From positions 1 through 64,000 of the forward strand of contig OZ025830.1 in assembly GCA_964019425.1 (NCBI GenBank): a stretch of 64,000 nucleotides of DNA, given 5' to 3'. Each line of letters begins with the position of its first letter. Within the stretch, counting starts at the first letter, position 1. Positions 42,490-56,300 of the stretch are shown piece by piece. The translations under genes and the position numbers were made by a program. This stretch comes from Flectonema sp. DT1601 (lineage: Eukaryota; Euglenozoa; Diplonemea; Diplonemida; Diplonemidae). The notes under the pieces were generated by a model. The model was not told the DNA's origin, ran no database searches, and saw only the letters and a list, made by a program, of their open reading frames with translations.

Positions 42490-43643
42490 TTTTTGTGCCT
42501 CTCGCCTATTTGTTCCTACAAAGGAGATTTAAAAAGATGCTTACAAAGAAGTACTCACTGTCTTTCAATCAAAAAAATACGAAAGCCTGGCACAATGTAA
42601 TACTTCACATGTTTGTGACCTGCTGAGAAGTAGCTAAGTAGCTGCCAACTACAGAATTCCTACATTGCGAGCAATTCAGACGAGAGGAATAGAATCCGAA
42701 AAATAAAAAAGACTGGCAAGATACGAAACAGAGAAAAAAACCAAATAATATAAAACTATAAAACTAGCACAAAATAACTTAAGAATGACAAATAAGAGTG
42801 CCGCCACTCATCACTTTAAGTAATGAACCCAAAGAATAAGACAGGAAGCAGTTCATATTTTCTGAAGCGTTTTTGTGGTATCCGAAGCCTCTCTTTCCTC
42901 TAAACCACCCGTCAGTAGCCCGTCTAGAACTAACTAGGGAGGAAGCAAATCTGAGCGACTCTCTTTTCCGTTGTCCACCATTTTCCTCATATGAAAGCAG
43001 AGACTCTTGCTCGGGGGGTGGGGGGCATCGAAAATAGGGGTTCCTTAATTGTATAAATACTGTTAAGGTCATATAACCTCAGGCAACAAGAAAGTGTTTA
43101 CTTTTGTATTTTACACATCCCGCGGCTTTCTTACACTCGATAGTCTTGTTTGGATACCACCGCATCAATTATCTCACGCGACAGTACTGAAGCATGTCTG
43201 GTACTCGGCTAAGTTATTACAGACGGTTTTTCTCAAGTGGGGGAAAAGAAAGAAACAAAAGCAGGAACTCCGTAGCAGCAACTTACTAATACTAAACATT
43301 GCTAGACTCAGACTTGTCTCAAAGTTAGTTATGTGACTATACACAATAATCCAAAGGGAGGAAATGTGAGAGGCAAGCCTCCCACTAAAACTACATAAAT
43401 CCATTTTTATTGGGTTTGGGGAAGGGGGTTTAATTAATTATTGTTTTTAAGGACACGAGCACAAATAACGTCTGGTCAGCAGCGAAGCGAAGAAACTGAA
43501 AATAAGCAGCTCAGTAGTAAACACACATTCTTCTCCCTCCATATCCTCCCCCAATTTCTACAGCCCCGCCAAGCCTGAGATGCACTGCAAGTTGAAAACG
43601 GGACGCGGGACGAAAGAAATTATATTATAATCTGATTTGGAGT
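42490..43643. other. Intergenic stretch
   Basis: No supported gene between the DnaJ and cysteine synthase genes. Confidence 0.6.
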
Positions 43644-44663
43644 TTAATTCCAGATAGGACGAATAAGAATATCTCCCTTACCAATTACACGTCCTTCCTT
43701 ACGGCGAGGCATACCGTGATCAGGGAGTGAAGTAGTAGTTCCAGAAGGGATATTAATGCGAACTGTCTTTCCTTCTGGAGTTGGAATTGGAACTGGTGCG
43801 GAGTTGGAAGTTGAGATCTTCGGTTTGTAAATAAGGTCGGCACCATCTCTGGAAAAGTCTTTGTGAGGGAGTTCCTTTACAACAAATATAATGTCACCTG
43901 CTGCTTGGGTAGCACTCTCATCTCCTTCACCAGCAAAAGTTACTTTCGTGCCAGCCTTCCAACCTGGTAGAACATTTACTTCAACAATCTTTGAAGAGTC
44001 TACTATTCTTCCTCCTTCAAGACGCTTACGTGTAAGCTTTCTTTTCTTCGTGCAACCAGTGTACAACTCTTCAAGTTTGAGGTTAACATCAAACGTAAGG
44101 CTTGGTCCCTTTTGCTTTGATTGACGTCCCTGGCCACCACGAGGCATGCCACCCATACCACCCATTCCTCCCATCATATTAAACATTCCAGGCATACCTC
44201 CCATACTCATACCCTGCATGCCAGACATGCCTCCCATACCACCGCCACCTCTTCCCATTCCTCCAAATATTGCTGCGAATGGATCATCGTCATCAAATGC
44301 TGACGAGCCTGCATTAAATTGTGAGCCGAAGAACTGCTCGAAGACTTTGTGAGCATCTCCTCCAGACGAAGAGAATTTGAAGCCGCCACCTGGAAATCCT
44401 CCAGGGTCACCCCCACCCCCACCCATTCCTCGCTTCATACCTTCTTCTCCAACTTGGTCGTAAATTCTCCTCTTTTCAGGGTCCGAAAGAACTTCGTAAG
44501 CTTCAGCTACTTCCTTGAATTTTTTCTCGGCTTCTTCTTCATTGTCTTTGTTCCTGTCTGGGTGCCACTTCAGTGCTGCCTTCTTGTATGCTTTCTTAAT
44601 TTCTGGTTCAGTACATGAAGGGGACAGGCTCAATGCGTCGTATAACTTCGTGCTCGCGACCAT
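43644..44663 (-). CDS. Class II J-domain co-chaperone (DNAJB1/Sis1-like)
   Basis: An intronless frame of 339 residues. The J domain (about 1-72) has [20 protein letters not shown] with the HPD motif that stimulates Hsp70 ATPase. A Gly-rich and then GMGG/Met-rich linker (residues 75-175) and two beta-sandwich substrate-binding domains follow ([41 protein letters not shown], then DGADLIYK and a terminal DILIRPIWN). There is no Cys-rich zinc domain, which places it in class II. Length equals human DNAJB1 (340). It acts with cytosolic/nuclear Hsp70 in folding and disaggregation. A CTCGAAAG acceptor-like site lies about 32 nt before the ATG. The C-terminal peptide lacks a CaaX box. Confidence 0.95.
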   Translation of the reverse strand: MVASTKLYDALSLSPSCTEPEIKKAYKKAALKWHPDRNKDNEEEAEKKFKEVAEAYEVLSDPEKRRIYDQVGEEGMKRGMGGGGGDPGGFPGGGFKFSSSGGDAHKVFEQFFGSQFNAGSSAFDDDDPFAAIFGGMGRGGGGMGGMSGMQGMSMGGMPGMFNMMGGMGGMGGMPRGGQGRQSKQKGPSLTFDVNLKLEELYTGCTKKRKLTRKRLEGGRIVDSSKIVEVNVLPGWKAGTKVTFAGEGDESATQAAGDIIFVVKELPHKDFSRDGADLIYKPKISTSNSAPVPIPTPEGKTVRINIPSGTTTSLPDHGMPRRKEGRVIGKGDILIRPIWN

Positions 44664-45402
44664 CGTGTTTGGTGTTTAGGTTTGAAACCTTTCGAGAAAT
44701 GAAATATTTTAGTCAACAGAATAAAAAGAATAAATTTGCACTTCGATATTTTCAGGTTCCTAATTGAGGGAATGTGCTGACTGCTAATCAAAGTAAACAG
44801 AACTCTAAATAAAGAATTCAAACAAAATCACAAATACAGGAACAGTAAGGACTATTGATATAAGTTTATTGTTGATTAGGAAATTGAGGTGTCACAAATT
44901 AATCGTCTCACTGACCGAAACAGGCATCCGCAAACGACAGAACTGAAACGGACTTGCGAAAGAATCCTCAACGAATGAGTCCTTTCCAATAACATTACGT
45001 GAGAGTAATATTATTTAGAGATACAAATAGGAAACATCATTTCAGATTCAATGCTTTCATTTCTATTTGGAAGATAGCGTATCAATCGACTCGGGGGGAG
45101 CTAAAAAGTTATATTTAGTCAATAAAGCAATAAAGCAGGGATGACGGGAGATTCTGGTTTGAAACAAAAAACACATAATCAACAAAAACGTTGGATGGGA
45201 ATATTTTTACGGGTTTCTCACATAAAGAGAATCACTGGTCGGATGGGCGAATTAAGAGAGACTTCTTCTAATAAATGGTTTGATCAGCTTTCGAATGTAG
45301 TCTCAACTGAACTGAATAAAGTTGTCGAGTTATATAAACATACACAACCCTAATGAATTAGGTATTACCAGGTGGTGGTATTCAAGTGAAGGGAAGTTTC
45401 CT
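44664..45402. other. Intergenic stretch
   Basis: No supported gene between the carboxylesterase and the DnaJ gene. Confidence 0.6.
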
Positions 45403-47370
45403 TCAAATAATACTTTTTGTGTCATTCGCTACGATATCAAACACTTCGTCCCAAACCTCACACTGCACACTGCGAAGAACCGTATTAGTCTGATCGATGT
45501 TTTCATAAGAGCTATTTGTCATCCATAAAATCTTACCTTCTCCAGAAACATCATGTGGAACCCAAGGAGAAGGGAGACTACCAGTACGAGCAAAATCAAG
45601 CCACCAGCCACTCCAGTCGTTTGATAATCTCTCATCTTGGGGAGTATCCCAACTACAGGAAGATTCATTACGATCAACACCCTGGTAGTCGCTACACCCA
45701 AACACAAACGGAAGATCACTCGCGTGAGGTACCAACACAGATCCAGCTCCGCTTCCAACAATTGGAGTCTGAGTTTCAGTAGGCATGTCAAAGAAGTAGC
45801 GATACCTGAATTGTGTTTATTGTGTCGAATATTTTATAATTATTGTTTCGTGAGCAGTCATTCAATGCAACTCAGAACTGATACTCTAAAACTTTAATAT
45901 GAGGATATTAACATACCGAAGTGGTTTGGTGGAGGCATCCGTAGCCGAAATATCTGCCGACATTATTGCTCGGCGTGTGGGCGCTTCGAAGAGTGAATCA
46001 CCTGATGCCCAACAAGACTTCCACCACAGAGAGTTGTACTCCCCATCTGGGTAGGACAGCGTGCTGTAAGTGTCAGAAATACGAGTCACCCAAGAGGATG
46101 TTTCACTCTGAGGAAGAAAAGACGTGACAGTTGATTCGTAGTTGGTTTCGTTCCACTCAGCAGCTGTAGCGTCTGTTGGAAGGAAGAAGGCGTATTCATC
46201 ACGAGTGGTACCCATGACTAATGGAATTCGATTGTTTGCTAAGTTTTCTTCGAGTACGGTATTGGCATCACCAAACAGCTCAGGTAGGAGCACTCCATCG
46301 AGAACTGGCTTGAAGTACGTCTGAAGCGTAGGGACTTCGCTGGCTTTCAGATCTTCAAGGCAGGTAACGTTACTGCAACCGGAATCGCTTAGAATGTTAT
46401 TAAATATTACTTCACTAGAATCCATTGTATTAAAGTATCCCGTGTTGAATCCACTCTGCATTATAGCACCTGATATGTAATTAAAAGTCTCTTCGATCAT
46501 AAGTAGATTAGTTATGGAAGTTGCTCCAGCTGATTGACCGAAAACTGTTATTGCAGCAGGGTCGCCCCCAAAGGACTCGATATTATTTTTAACCCATTTT
46601 AGCGCTAGCAGTTGATCCATAAGTCCGTAGTTGCCGGTGGCATTAACTCCGTCACGAAGAAGTTCTTTTGAAGCCATGAAACCAAATACAGAGAGGCGAT
46701 AATTTAAAGTGACGACTATGACCGGCTTCCTTCCAGCCTGGTCAACATTAGTGCTTCGCTCTACCAGTTTGTCTGCCGAATATCTGGCACTGTTCCCCGA
46801 ACGAAAACCTCCACCGTGAATCCAAACCATGACCGGGTTTTTAGATGTGTTTGCATTTGACGGTCTCCACACATTCAAAAACAGGCAATCCTCACTCGTG
46901 TCAATTTCATTATCAGCAACACATCCTGGACCAAAGTTAGTTGCATCTATCATTGTGTTATCGGGCCACTGCTTTTCCACTGGAGGCTTCCACCTATTTG
47001 GAGGAGCAGTCGTCTCTCCGTAAGGAATTCCGAGATATCCCTCAACAGAGTCAGATTGAAATGACTTCCCGAATACGATTCCAACATTTGGTATTTCTAC
47101 TTGAATAGAAGGCACAGCAGTTGTTGTGATAGTTTCTGTTCTACTCATTACATTCATTAATATGACGTCGTCTTTATTGTTTTCTTTACCAACAAGAACT
47201 GCTAACACAATAACAGCAACAAGAGCTGCGAACGTAAGTAAAATCACTCCCATCATTAATCTTTTTCTTGCTGTCACATCGCCTTCGGTGTCATCAACTT
47301 GCTCGTCGTACGACACGGCGGATTCCTCGTCCATCTCCGAAACTTTCTTCATTTCCGTATTGAAATTCAT
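45403..47370 (-). CDS. Membrane-anchored type B carboxylesterase (cholinesterase-like)
   Basis: Two exons, 47370-45917 and 45805-45403, with a 111-bp GTATGT..TTCAG intron, give 618 residues. The start ATG 47370 was preferred to an in-frame non-ATG extension. An acidic cytosolic N-terminus of about 38 residues is followed by one transmembrane helix (LMMGVILLTFAALVAVIVLAVLVG), so the enzyme is a type II protein with its catalytic domain outside or in the lumen. The alpha/beta-hydrolase fold shows EDCLFLNVWRP, WIHGGGF (oxyanion hole), the nucleophile GQSAGA, the acid in TRDEYAFF and the His in VPHASDLPFVFG, the full triad. Several N-x-S/T sites suggest glycosylation. It hydrolyses carboxylic esters; substrate and any signalling role are unknown. 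Exon 2 encodes the His and C-terminus. Confidence 0.92.
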
Positions 47371-50300
47371 ATTCGGCGGATTCTGTATGAGGATCACGCT
47401 GGACAAAAGAAGTGCACAAGGATGGAAGGCAGAGGGAACAATATATAAAGATAGAATAGAAATATTTATTCCTTGCGGAGAGTCAACTAGACCTGTTTAA
47501 TTAATTAATTATAAACAACAAGAACACTACAGCCTCTGATGTGAACAAACCGCAACGACGTCTCGTGGCAAAGCGGAGGGCACCGTGGGGAAAGCGTTAC
47601 ATATTTTCATCATATTTTGTGATTTTTAGTTCTTTTTATTCCCGCCATTCTTATTCTTCTTTTTACTCTTTTTTTTTGTTTTGTTTTCGAAAATTTCTCT
47701 CTCTCTTTTTTTTTTTTATCAATCTTTCTCTCAGCAAACCTCAATAAGATATGAGGGGTCCTATTTGGGCTTAACATTGATAGTACCGATAGAGAGCACG
47801 AGCTTTTATTCTACTGCCCATGCAGAAAGTACTATCAGACTTGCGTAAGAACTAATCAGCTTCAACACGTTGTACAACACTCGCTTTCTTTTACTAACTG
47901 CTGAGGGAGGGTCTTGCTTTGCCTGTTTTATCAGAAAAGTACCGACCGGTTGTCAAACTTTTGAAACAAGTTGGAACTGCATCAAATGAACACCTTTGAC
48001 AAGACGTTGAATAATAAATATTACAGACAACAAGTCCAGAGTGGATTATCTACATTACTTATGCAACGGTACAATTGATATTTGGTCAGGTTGGCAAGAT
48101 ATGTTTGTTTTATTTTACTAATTCTTTCATATTAAATATTATTTCAAAAAACACGATAAACACAAGGAAACACTCGCTTCATTTGCTGATATACTTTCGC
48201 AGTGTTCGCAAAAGTATTTCAGCTCCCCCTCTTGTATCATTTGACGCTAGTGGAACGCCTTGTTACCAGCGAGGGTATGTGCTGGTTACCTTAATTTCAT
48301 ATTGGGACGGGACACAAGGAGAAAAAAAAGAATAAAAAATAAATACTGAAATGAGAAAGGGAACTGGTTGCTCCCTTTGCTTCTTTGTTTAGATTTTCGT
48401 TATTTTTCATGCATTGCATTTTCTCTTCCTTTCGAAGTTTTCTTTTTCTTTCATTTTTTTTTTTCTTCTCGTTTTACGCTACGGATGTACGTTCGTTCGT
48501 AGCTTCCGGTACAGCAACTGTTTGATTGATATGGGACGAGGTGGGGTAGAATTGGGGAACAAATATTGCGTCTGTCAAAATAACAAATCAACTTGCGCGG
48601 AACTGCGAAACAACAATCTTGCAGAAGGAACACTTTTAAAATTAAGTTTTGTGTAATAGTCCCCAAAGAAAATATAAGTCTCGGTAATTGAATTATTTGC
48701 CGCCACACAGGTGAGTAATTACGTTGGGTAAAAAAAACTTGTGTTTATTTTTACAGGAAAGCTGTTGATATCCTGATCGTTAATATTTCTTGAACCAGAT
48801 CAGATGCTTATGCCTTAGTGGGATGACATAAAACACTCTCAGGGAACGATTTTGCTTATGCCAATATTAATAAATATATATATCACGTTTTCGCAAGCAG
48901 ACAAACTACGTGATCACTGCAAGCAGCAGCCATTGATAAATTCGATGCAATAAAAAGAAATGTTTGCTGACAGCAGGACAGGCAGCATAGTTAATAAGCC
49001 AGATGGTTTTCACATGTCTTCGTGTAATGACATGCACACCTCACTGCTGTTGAATATTTGTTTGATATTTTGTTGGATGCCATAATTATATTAAGAAATA
49101 ATACCTCACCACTGGGGAGGTAGTCGTTGACTTTATTCTTCTAATTAATAGAACGTCATTACTGATTACAGTTTTTGGATAATTTTTCTAATAAGAAGTT
49201 TTAATCTTGGTCATCTCCGACAATAATAATAATAATAAAAAAAAAAAAAAGAAACAAAACGGGAAAGATGAAAAATGTAGGCCTTCTATTTTTTTGTTTT
49301 GTAGCTAAGTAACATGAAGAAGGTTTGAACCAAAAGAAATGTTTCATTACTCGAGGGAAAACCACGTCAGCGATTGACCTTCTTTGAGATTCTAATTATT
49401 GAGAATATCAAAAATGTAATTTCTGTGTGACGAAACTGACCGGAAAGTATTTCGTACTGCCGAAGATCACCACAAACCGACGTGTAACATCACAACATGC
49501 TACTGCCTGATAAAAGTGAAAAAACAAACGACGAGCAAAAAATAAAACAAGAATCACAAGATCCCACATCGTAGGAAGAAAAATTAGCTCCATTTGCATT
49601 GCTAATTACTACTCGCTGTGGGTAGTTTTTATTAATTAATTTCGTACAGAGAAGAAGTTCAAAAGTAATTTAATAAATATGACAAATGGAAAAGAACAAT
49701 AATAACGAAGAAACAAAACTCGACAAGGAAGTTGTCTTCGGATGCGTGCACCGATTGTTGCACAAGTAGTACTGAAATAGTTCTACAACATGATAGTCCT
49801 TCAGTTAATAATCTTTACATTAATCGTATTGCCCTACGAAGGGATCCATTAGACTCCAATATATTTACAAAATTCCAATGAAACGCAACGCAGGGAACTA
49901 AGTTTGAATTCAATTAGAAGAAATGGTTGTTTTTTTGTTTGCTTTTTTGTTTTTTTTTTGGTTTTTGCGAAGTAAGAACCTACTTTTGTAAAAAAAAAAT
50001 TGTCTGTTGTACACGTCAGGAAGTCGAAATTCAGAGAATGCTAACTCGCGGGTTAGAAATCACAACCGTGAGACTCTCACTGGCGAGAAAGAGACTTTTA
50101 CCTGCAGCACAAGAAAGTTGACTAATTATAAATGAAAATCTCAGAATGTAGGGGAAGAGAGAGAGAGCAATTATTGTAACATTGCTTCGAAGAAAAGGAG
50201 AGAGAACGAAAATAGCTTTCGCAATAATGTGTTCCGTTAATTTCTTTCTTGAATGAACTTAATTTATTTAATTAATAGATCGATGAGTCGACTACTTGGC

Positions 50301-53300
50301 ATTCAAAGAGAATGCCTAGCAGCCAACAACGATGATATTTTCTCAGGCCGGAACGAATAGTCGAAATCAGGTGAGTCCATTCTAACAACACAAACCGTCT
50401 GTACCAAACTACGAACTACTGGAACGAACCTCTCTTGGGTTGTAGTTGGCGAGCTCGGTAAGAAATGTGAGGGGGGGAATGAAATAACAAAAACCCAAAA
50501 CGGGACCATACATTTTGTAGAATTAGAGGGGAAAAAGAAAAAAGTTTTACAATAAATATTGAATATTAAAAAAAATAGAAAATCGAAGCAAAAACTATTC
50601 GCCTCAGCTACACCTATCTGCAGTTTATCCCGCTGCGAATATCAAAAGAACAGCAGCTACGTATAGTATCGTTAGTGGAATGACAGCTTTCGTTGATTCA
50701 GTTCGTGACCCAATGTATTTGACAATAAATGTCACTTACGGTTTTGGGACTTCCCTTCAGAACTGTTCAAGTGCTTGTTTACATCACTAGCTAACAAGAT
50801 TCTTTCTAATTACGATCGCAAGGCTGAAACATTAGAATTTAGGGAACAAAAGTAGAAATGAAATCGAACTAATTTTACGGAGCAACCGAATAATTAAACT
50901 ACCAAGCTTGACTTAGCCAGTCAGACTGCAGAAGAGGTTCCAGGAATTATCAAACAGGTAGACTGCTTGCACGCACACAAAGGGTCTCTAAAACCGACAC
51001 GGCAGTTGGCTCCGCTACGCTAGCAAGTTTCAAAAAGGCGATCGTGTTTTTTTTGTTTTCTTCTTATCAGTACTTCTTTATTGAATATCCTCACTACTCA
51101 TTTCCATAACAAAGGGAGATTGAACTCCTCCTATCAACAGAACTGAAAGTGAGGATGATGTTTTTATTAAGTTCAGTAAACAAAAGTTGTAAATGATTGC
51201 AGTGCATCCGTCGGTTGGCTACCAGAAAGTATTCAGCGATGAGGCTTAGAGCCACACCGGAAAACATCGGGGGTCTGGGAACAAAGGGACTCCATCACTG
51301 TAAATAAACAGATAGACGTAAATATATTGGAACGGTCGTATTTTCTTATACTGCGGCACTCCCGCATTCTTTCTAAGTTTATTTCTGCTAATGGGGCGGT
51401 TCACAAAATAAGTAAAAGTTCTTAATAATTATCTTCAAATATTTGATGGCAGCTACGTAGCACACCGGAGGTTTTGATGGGATTGGGAATCAGTTGTGGA
51501 TCTCGTTAAGTGACCACTACTGATCACGAAACGATGAATTGATAACCTTTGAAATCCTGATTTATGTTCGTAATAATGTTGGCTATCGAGAAGTACACTA
51601 GAGGGTAGACAAGAAGATTCGATTGAGACGCCAACAAGACAGTTTCTTAAACGACAAGAAGTGGAGAACTAATACTACGGACTGGTGGGAAACCATACTC
51701 CGTGTGACCTTGATTTCAACACAACCCATTGGTAATAAACTGAAACACTGAAATCGGTGGGGCAAGAATCGCTCGCAGGCATAAAGTTAAGTAGCCTGAT
51801 TTACTCGCACGAGTTGAGTCGCAGGACAGCAAGTAGTTTATCACTTCGCTCGTACTTGCCTGACTTTTCTATTGAGTTCCTTCCCTTGCAAACAACAGAA
51901 AATTTCGCTATTCCTTTATAACCTTCTTGTGGTTAACAAAACAGACTAATCACATTCAACCAACGGAATTGGGGACAAATGGAACCACAAATTGCAGACA
52001 CACAAAATAAGTTAAAGCAATTCACATTTATTTATTTGTTATACAAGAATGTGGTTTTTATTTATTTGAATTCTTTTTTACTTTTTCTGGATTCCGAGAG
52101 GGAGCTACAGACCGCACTGCCGCAATTATTATTTGCTATAGGCATACATACGTAATTACATCAAAAGAAAATAACAAAAAGAAAAGAAGGATAAGAATAT
52201 ATAATTGTGCTGTGACGCACCTAATAGAACATGACACTACAGCACCGCACTGCTGTAATGTCTGTGTGAGTACATTTTTTTTGGGAGTTTTTCTTTTGTT
52301 TGTTATAAAGTCAGATTTTCTCTTCGATCAAGTTTTCTGCGGGGGAAATAAAAAAAAAAAAAAAAATAATAAAATTAAAAAAAAAAGAAATGGAAGAAAA
52401 AATATAAAAACATCCGGTAGAAAAATTGTGAACAACCTGTTGTGAAACAGGGTTACTCAACTGCCACGGGCTCTGAAGCCAAGTTTTGACAAGAAGGGAT
52501 AAGATTCATTGAAGGAAACAAAATATCGCAACATAACAGGCAGGGCTAGCACCACTATGTATCGATTGAATGACACACAACATAAACGCAACTGCAGTAA
52601 AAAAAGGATAGGATTGGCATTCGTGTCACACAAGTAAAAGGATTAATTGAACTACAACACAGATACCGTTATGTGACACGCAAAGGGAACTGCAGGAAGA
52701 AGAAGATAGTTCGTTATATCAAATAACAAAAGGAATTATGGAATGATGAGAGTTCCAGATTGCAACACTTACTTCACTATTTACTTTTATTTATATGTTG
52801 ATGTCAAAAAGCCTGCATATCGAGGATAGCTTACCGAGGATCATTCATACCTCACAGCTGTAAGAGAGTCTAATGACGTAGTTAAGAACAGGATGAGTAT
52901 TTCGACTAACAATCACATTAACAAACCAAACGCTACTGTTGACGTTGATGGTTGTGACCAAATAAAACAATTGAACCAAATTACCAAAACACTCAAACAG
53001 ACATAACAACAGAAGTACAAAAGAACACAACTGAATCGTAAGAAAGATTCTACTACTTGTGACTTCTGATAGCTCTTTCTCGTTATAGAATTCCAGAGAG
53101 TTACAGAGTTCAGTAAATATAACTCCCCAAGTTAAACTTCTAAAAAGAAAGTGTTCCTGTTGACATGTTACATCACACGAGGGTCAGCAATATAATAAAC
53201 AACAAAACTAATATTTGAGTAGTTAGATTAAGTTTACTTCAAATATAAGTTCTCCATCTGGATTGAGTTCTTTTTAAGAATAATCCGACAATGTGAAGAT

Positions 53301-56300
53301 GGTACTTCACATGAGTAGAGTAGTTAGGGAACAGAGTATAACGTCCACAAGGAAAGTGGAAGTGACAACTCCAACGGATTGATAAGAAACAAAATCAATT
53401 AAAAGTGAAGCCGCCGTTTGATAATAGTTTTTAATCAAAAGCAGGACTTTAATTTGTCTTTTGACGGAGAGAGTCAAAACAAAAGCAGCTGAACAACCAT
53501 CAGCTTGTAGCTTCCTCCTAACACGTGAGATTACTGGTTCGGTTAGTTTTGAGATAACTAAATGTTATTATTCAAAGTACTGGTGGATAGGCGAAAGTTT
53601 TGCTGTTGGCACATAACACAGCAACACAGCAACACAATACAACAACATTTCATGATGATAATTAGATGACGAGAAGGTAAAACACTAGTAGTGCTAAACG
53701 ACGAATGTCATTTTTACAAAAAAACAAAACACACTTTTTGACTTCCCGCAAAACACACTTTTTGACGATCCCAGACGAGTCAGAGAATACGAACTCAGCA
53801 GAAAACAAATCATCGTTGACAAAAAATTCTTTTTTTTTTTTAAATTTTTTAGAAAGTCAAAGCAGAACTTTATCAGATTGGTGTGATATTATTATATTTC
53901 ATCATCTTAAGGGGACAGTTTGAGTTTCGGTTTTTTTTTTTTTTTTTTTTAAAACAAAAAACTCTTTTTATTATTTTGCCTTAAGCGATATGAAAGAAAT
54001 AAAAGACAGATTGAAGAGAATACGGCAAACTGAAACAAATAGTTGATAGTTATTTAATCCAAGAATAAGCAATGATTCTAACCAATCGACTGATATTCTT
54101 TTTTAATAATAATTTATTTTTGATTGATTGATCGAAACATTTAGCACATTAATTATGTCATCAAATAAACAGACTGCCTTCTGACTGCTGTTGGTACAAT
54201 AAAATGAAATGAAGGGATGAAAACAAAACAAATGTAATGGAAAGGCGGAAAGACTTTTTTTTTTTTTATGCCATCCCTGAACACAATCATACAACTTCTA
54301 TATTTAAGATGATTGAAAATTTTATTTTTTTTTCCGAAAAACTGGCTATGCAGCCAAAGTAATTATTTAACAAGCGAAGAGTTACAATTTTTTTTTTTTT
54401 TTTCCTCAAAAAATGATGTTTTAAAAGGCATCTTATTGAGTTATGAAAGAAATAGTTTAGGTTTTGCAATCTGAGAAAACCAAAAAAAAAGAATTCTACG
54501 ATGTATTAAAATCGTGTTATTTTTTAAGGAGAGAACGCGTTGGTAGTAACAAAACAAATATCAGTAAGAAGGTAATACCTGGACGGGTTTGGGGGGAAAA
54601 AACCACCTCACGATTATCTTAAAAATCTGTAATAATTTCAACTGAAAAAAAAAAGTTTCCTAAAAAAATTATAAATAGCGTCAAGGATCTTTTTAACATG
54701 CGTCTGAAGGAAAATATATTCGCGTCAGACTAATGTTCGATATGATTAACAAAACCAGCGGGAGTGCCAGAAGAATTGGAATCATCGATTTAATTTTTTT
54801 TTTTTTTTTTTTTTAAATTTTTTTTTCTTTCTTTTCTTTCCTGCTCCTCTTCCTCCCTCAAACTTCCTGAATTAATTAAAAAAATATAAAAAAAATTTAA
54901 TAAAAAAAAAAGATTTTTCATATTTTACTTAAAATTATATTTAAAAATAAAAAATAAAAATGGAACCCAAAACCACACCAGACTACTGGTTCAATGACTC
55001 GAGTGCTGTTTGTTCGTAAAAACGTAAAAAAAAGGAGGTAAATAACTGTCAAGGGATGAGGGAAATGCAGAATAAACCAAAGAAGGCTAACTTATAAACT
55101 TGGTATTCGGTGAGATTCGGTGAGATAGAAGTTAGTTTTTTCGTTTTCGTTTTCTTTTTCCTTTTTTTTTTTTTTTTTTGAAAGGCGATTCCTCAAAATA
55201 AAAAAAAAAAAAAAAAAAAAAAATTAAAAATTAAAAATATTAATTCATAAAGTAATTTAGTAAAGTAAAATATTTTTTTTTTTTTTTTATTATCAAAAAA
55301 AATATTTTACCTTACGTCATTCATACTTTTCGATCCCTTTCTGCAGATTGAGTGCATTGGGAATCAACGTCAATGTGAAGAAGCTACGTACGTTAAAATA
55401 AAGGTGTAATAATAGAAAAGCTTTAACACTTTACGTAAAACTGAATTATAAGAGTGGTCTCACTGTTATATTTTCAGTTTTTTCTTTTCTTTTGATAGAA
55501 ATTCAAGAAAAAGACTTCACACCAACTCAAAGATTTCACGGCTTTCAAAATGAGCCTCAAGCTCTTCTGAGACCTGTGGAAAACTAGAAATATTTTTAAA
55601 AAAAAAAAAAAAGGAACCTTTTGAAACAAAAAGACTAAAACGTAGGCAGACGAACAGAATTACATAAAAAAGAAATCCGGGCAGACTTTTTTTTTTTTTT
55701 TTTTAAAAAGAATTCCCTCTACCGTTCATTGTATCATCTCTGTTTTAAAGTTCGATAGATAGGTTTGTTAATATTCTTTCAGAGTTATTTAAGAGGTGGG
55801 ATGCAGTAACAGCTCATCTGTGACATTCTCACTAGACGAGTGTGAAGTAAATAATGTTACTAACGACCTCCAGTACTTTATTAGTTAACGACTTGTTTGT
55901 TTACTTACGAATAGATCGATACAACCATTAGCTGAAGAAGTATTTAGTTGTTAACATGATCACCAGATATGCGAGACTCTCTCTCTCTCTCTCTCTCTCT
56001 TTGATGATTGTCTGCCTCCCGTTTTCTCGTTTTTTTTTTTCATTCTTTTTTTTTTGTTTTAAAGATACCAGCCATGGAATCCCGTTTACAGAATACTGCA
56101 GCACTTCCAGAGAGCAATATTTTGAATGGGGGGAAGTGATAACACTTCTAAGGCAATGGCTTTTGACTAAGACGACAACATAACAAGAAGTCACTCTCGA
56201 AGTGATACCACAATTGGTGTGCGGACCAAGTGATAGCACCACTTCTATTGTTGAGATTGGATGACGTTCCTAATTCACTCCAATTCAAGTATTTGCTGAG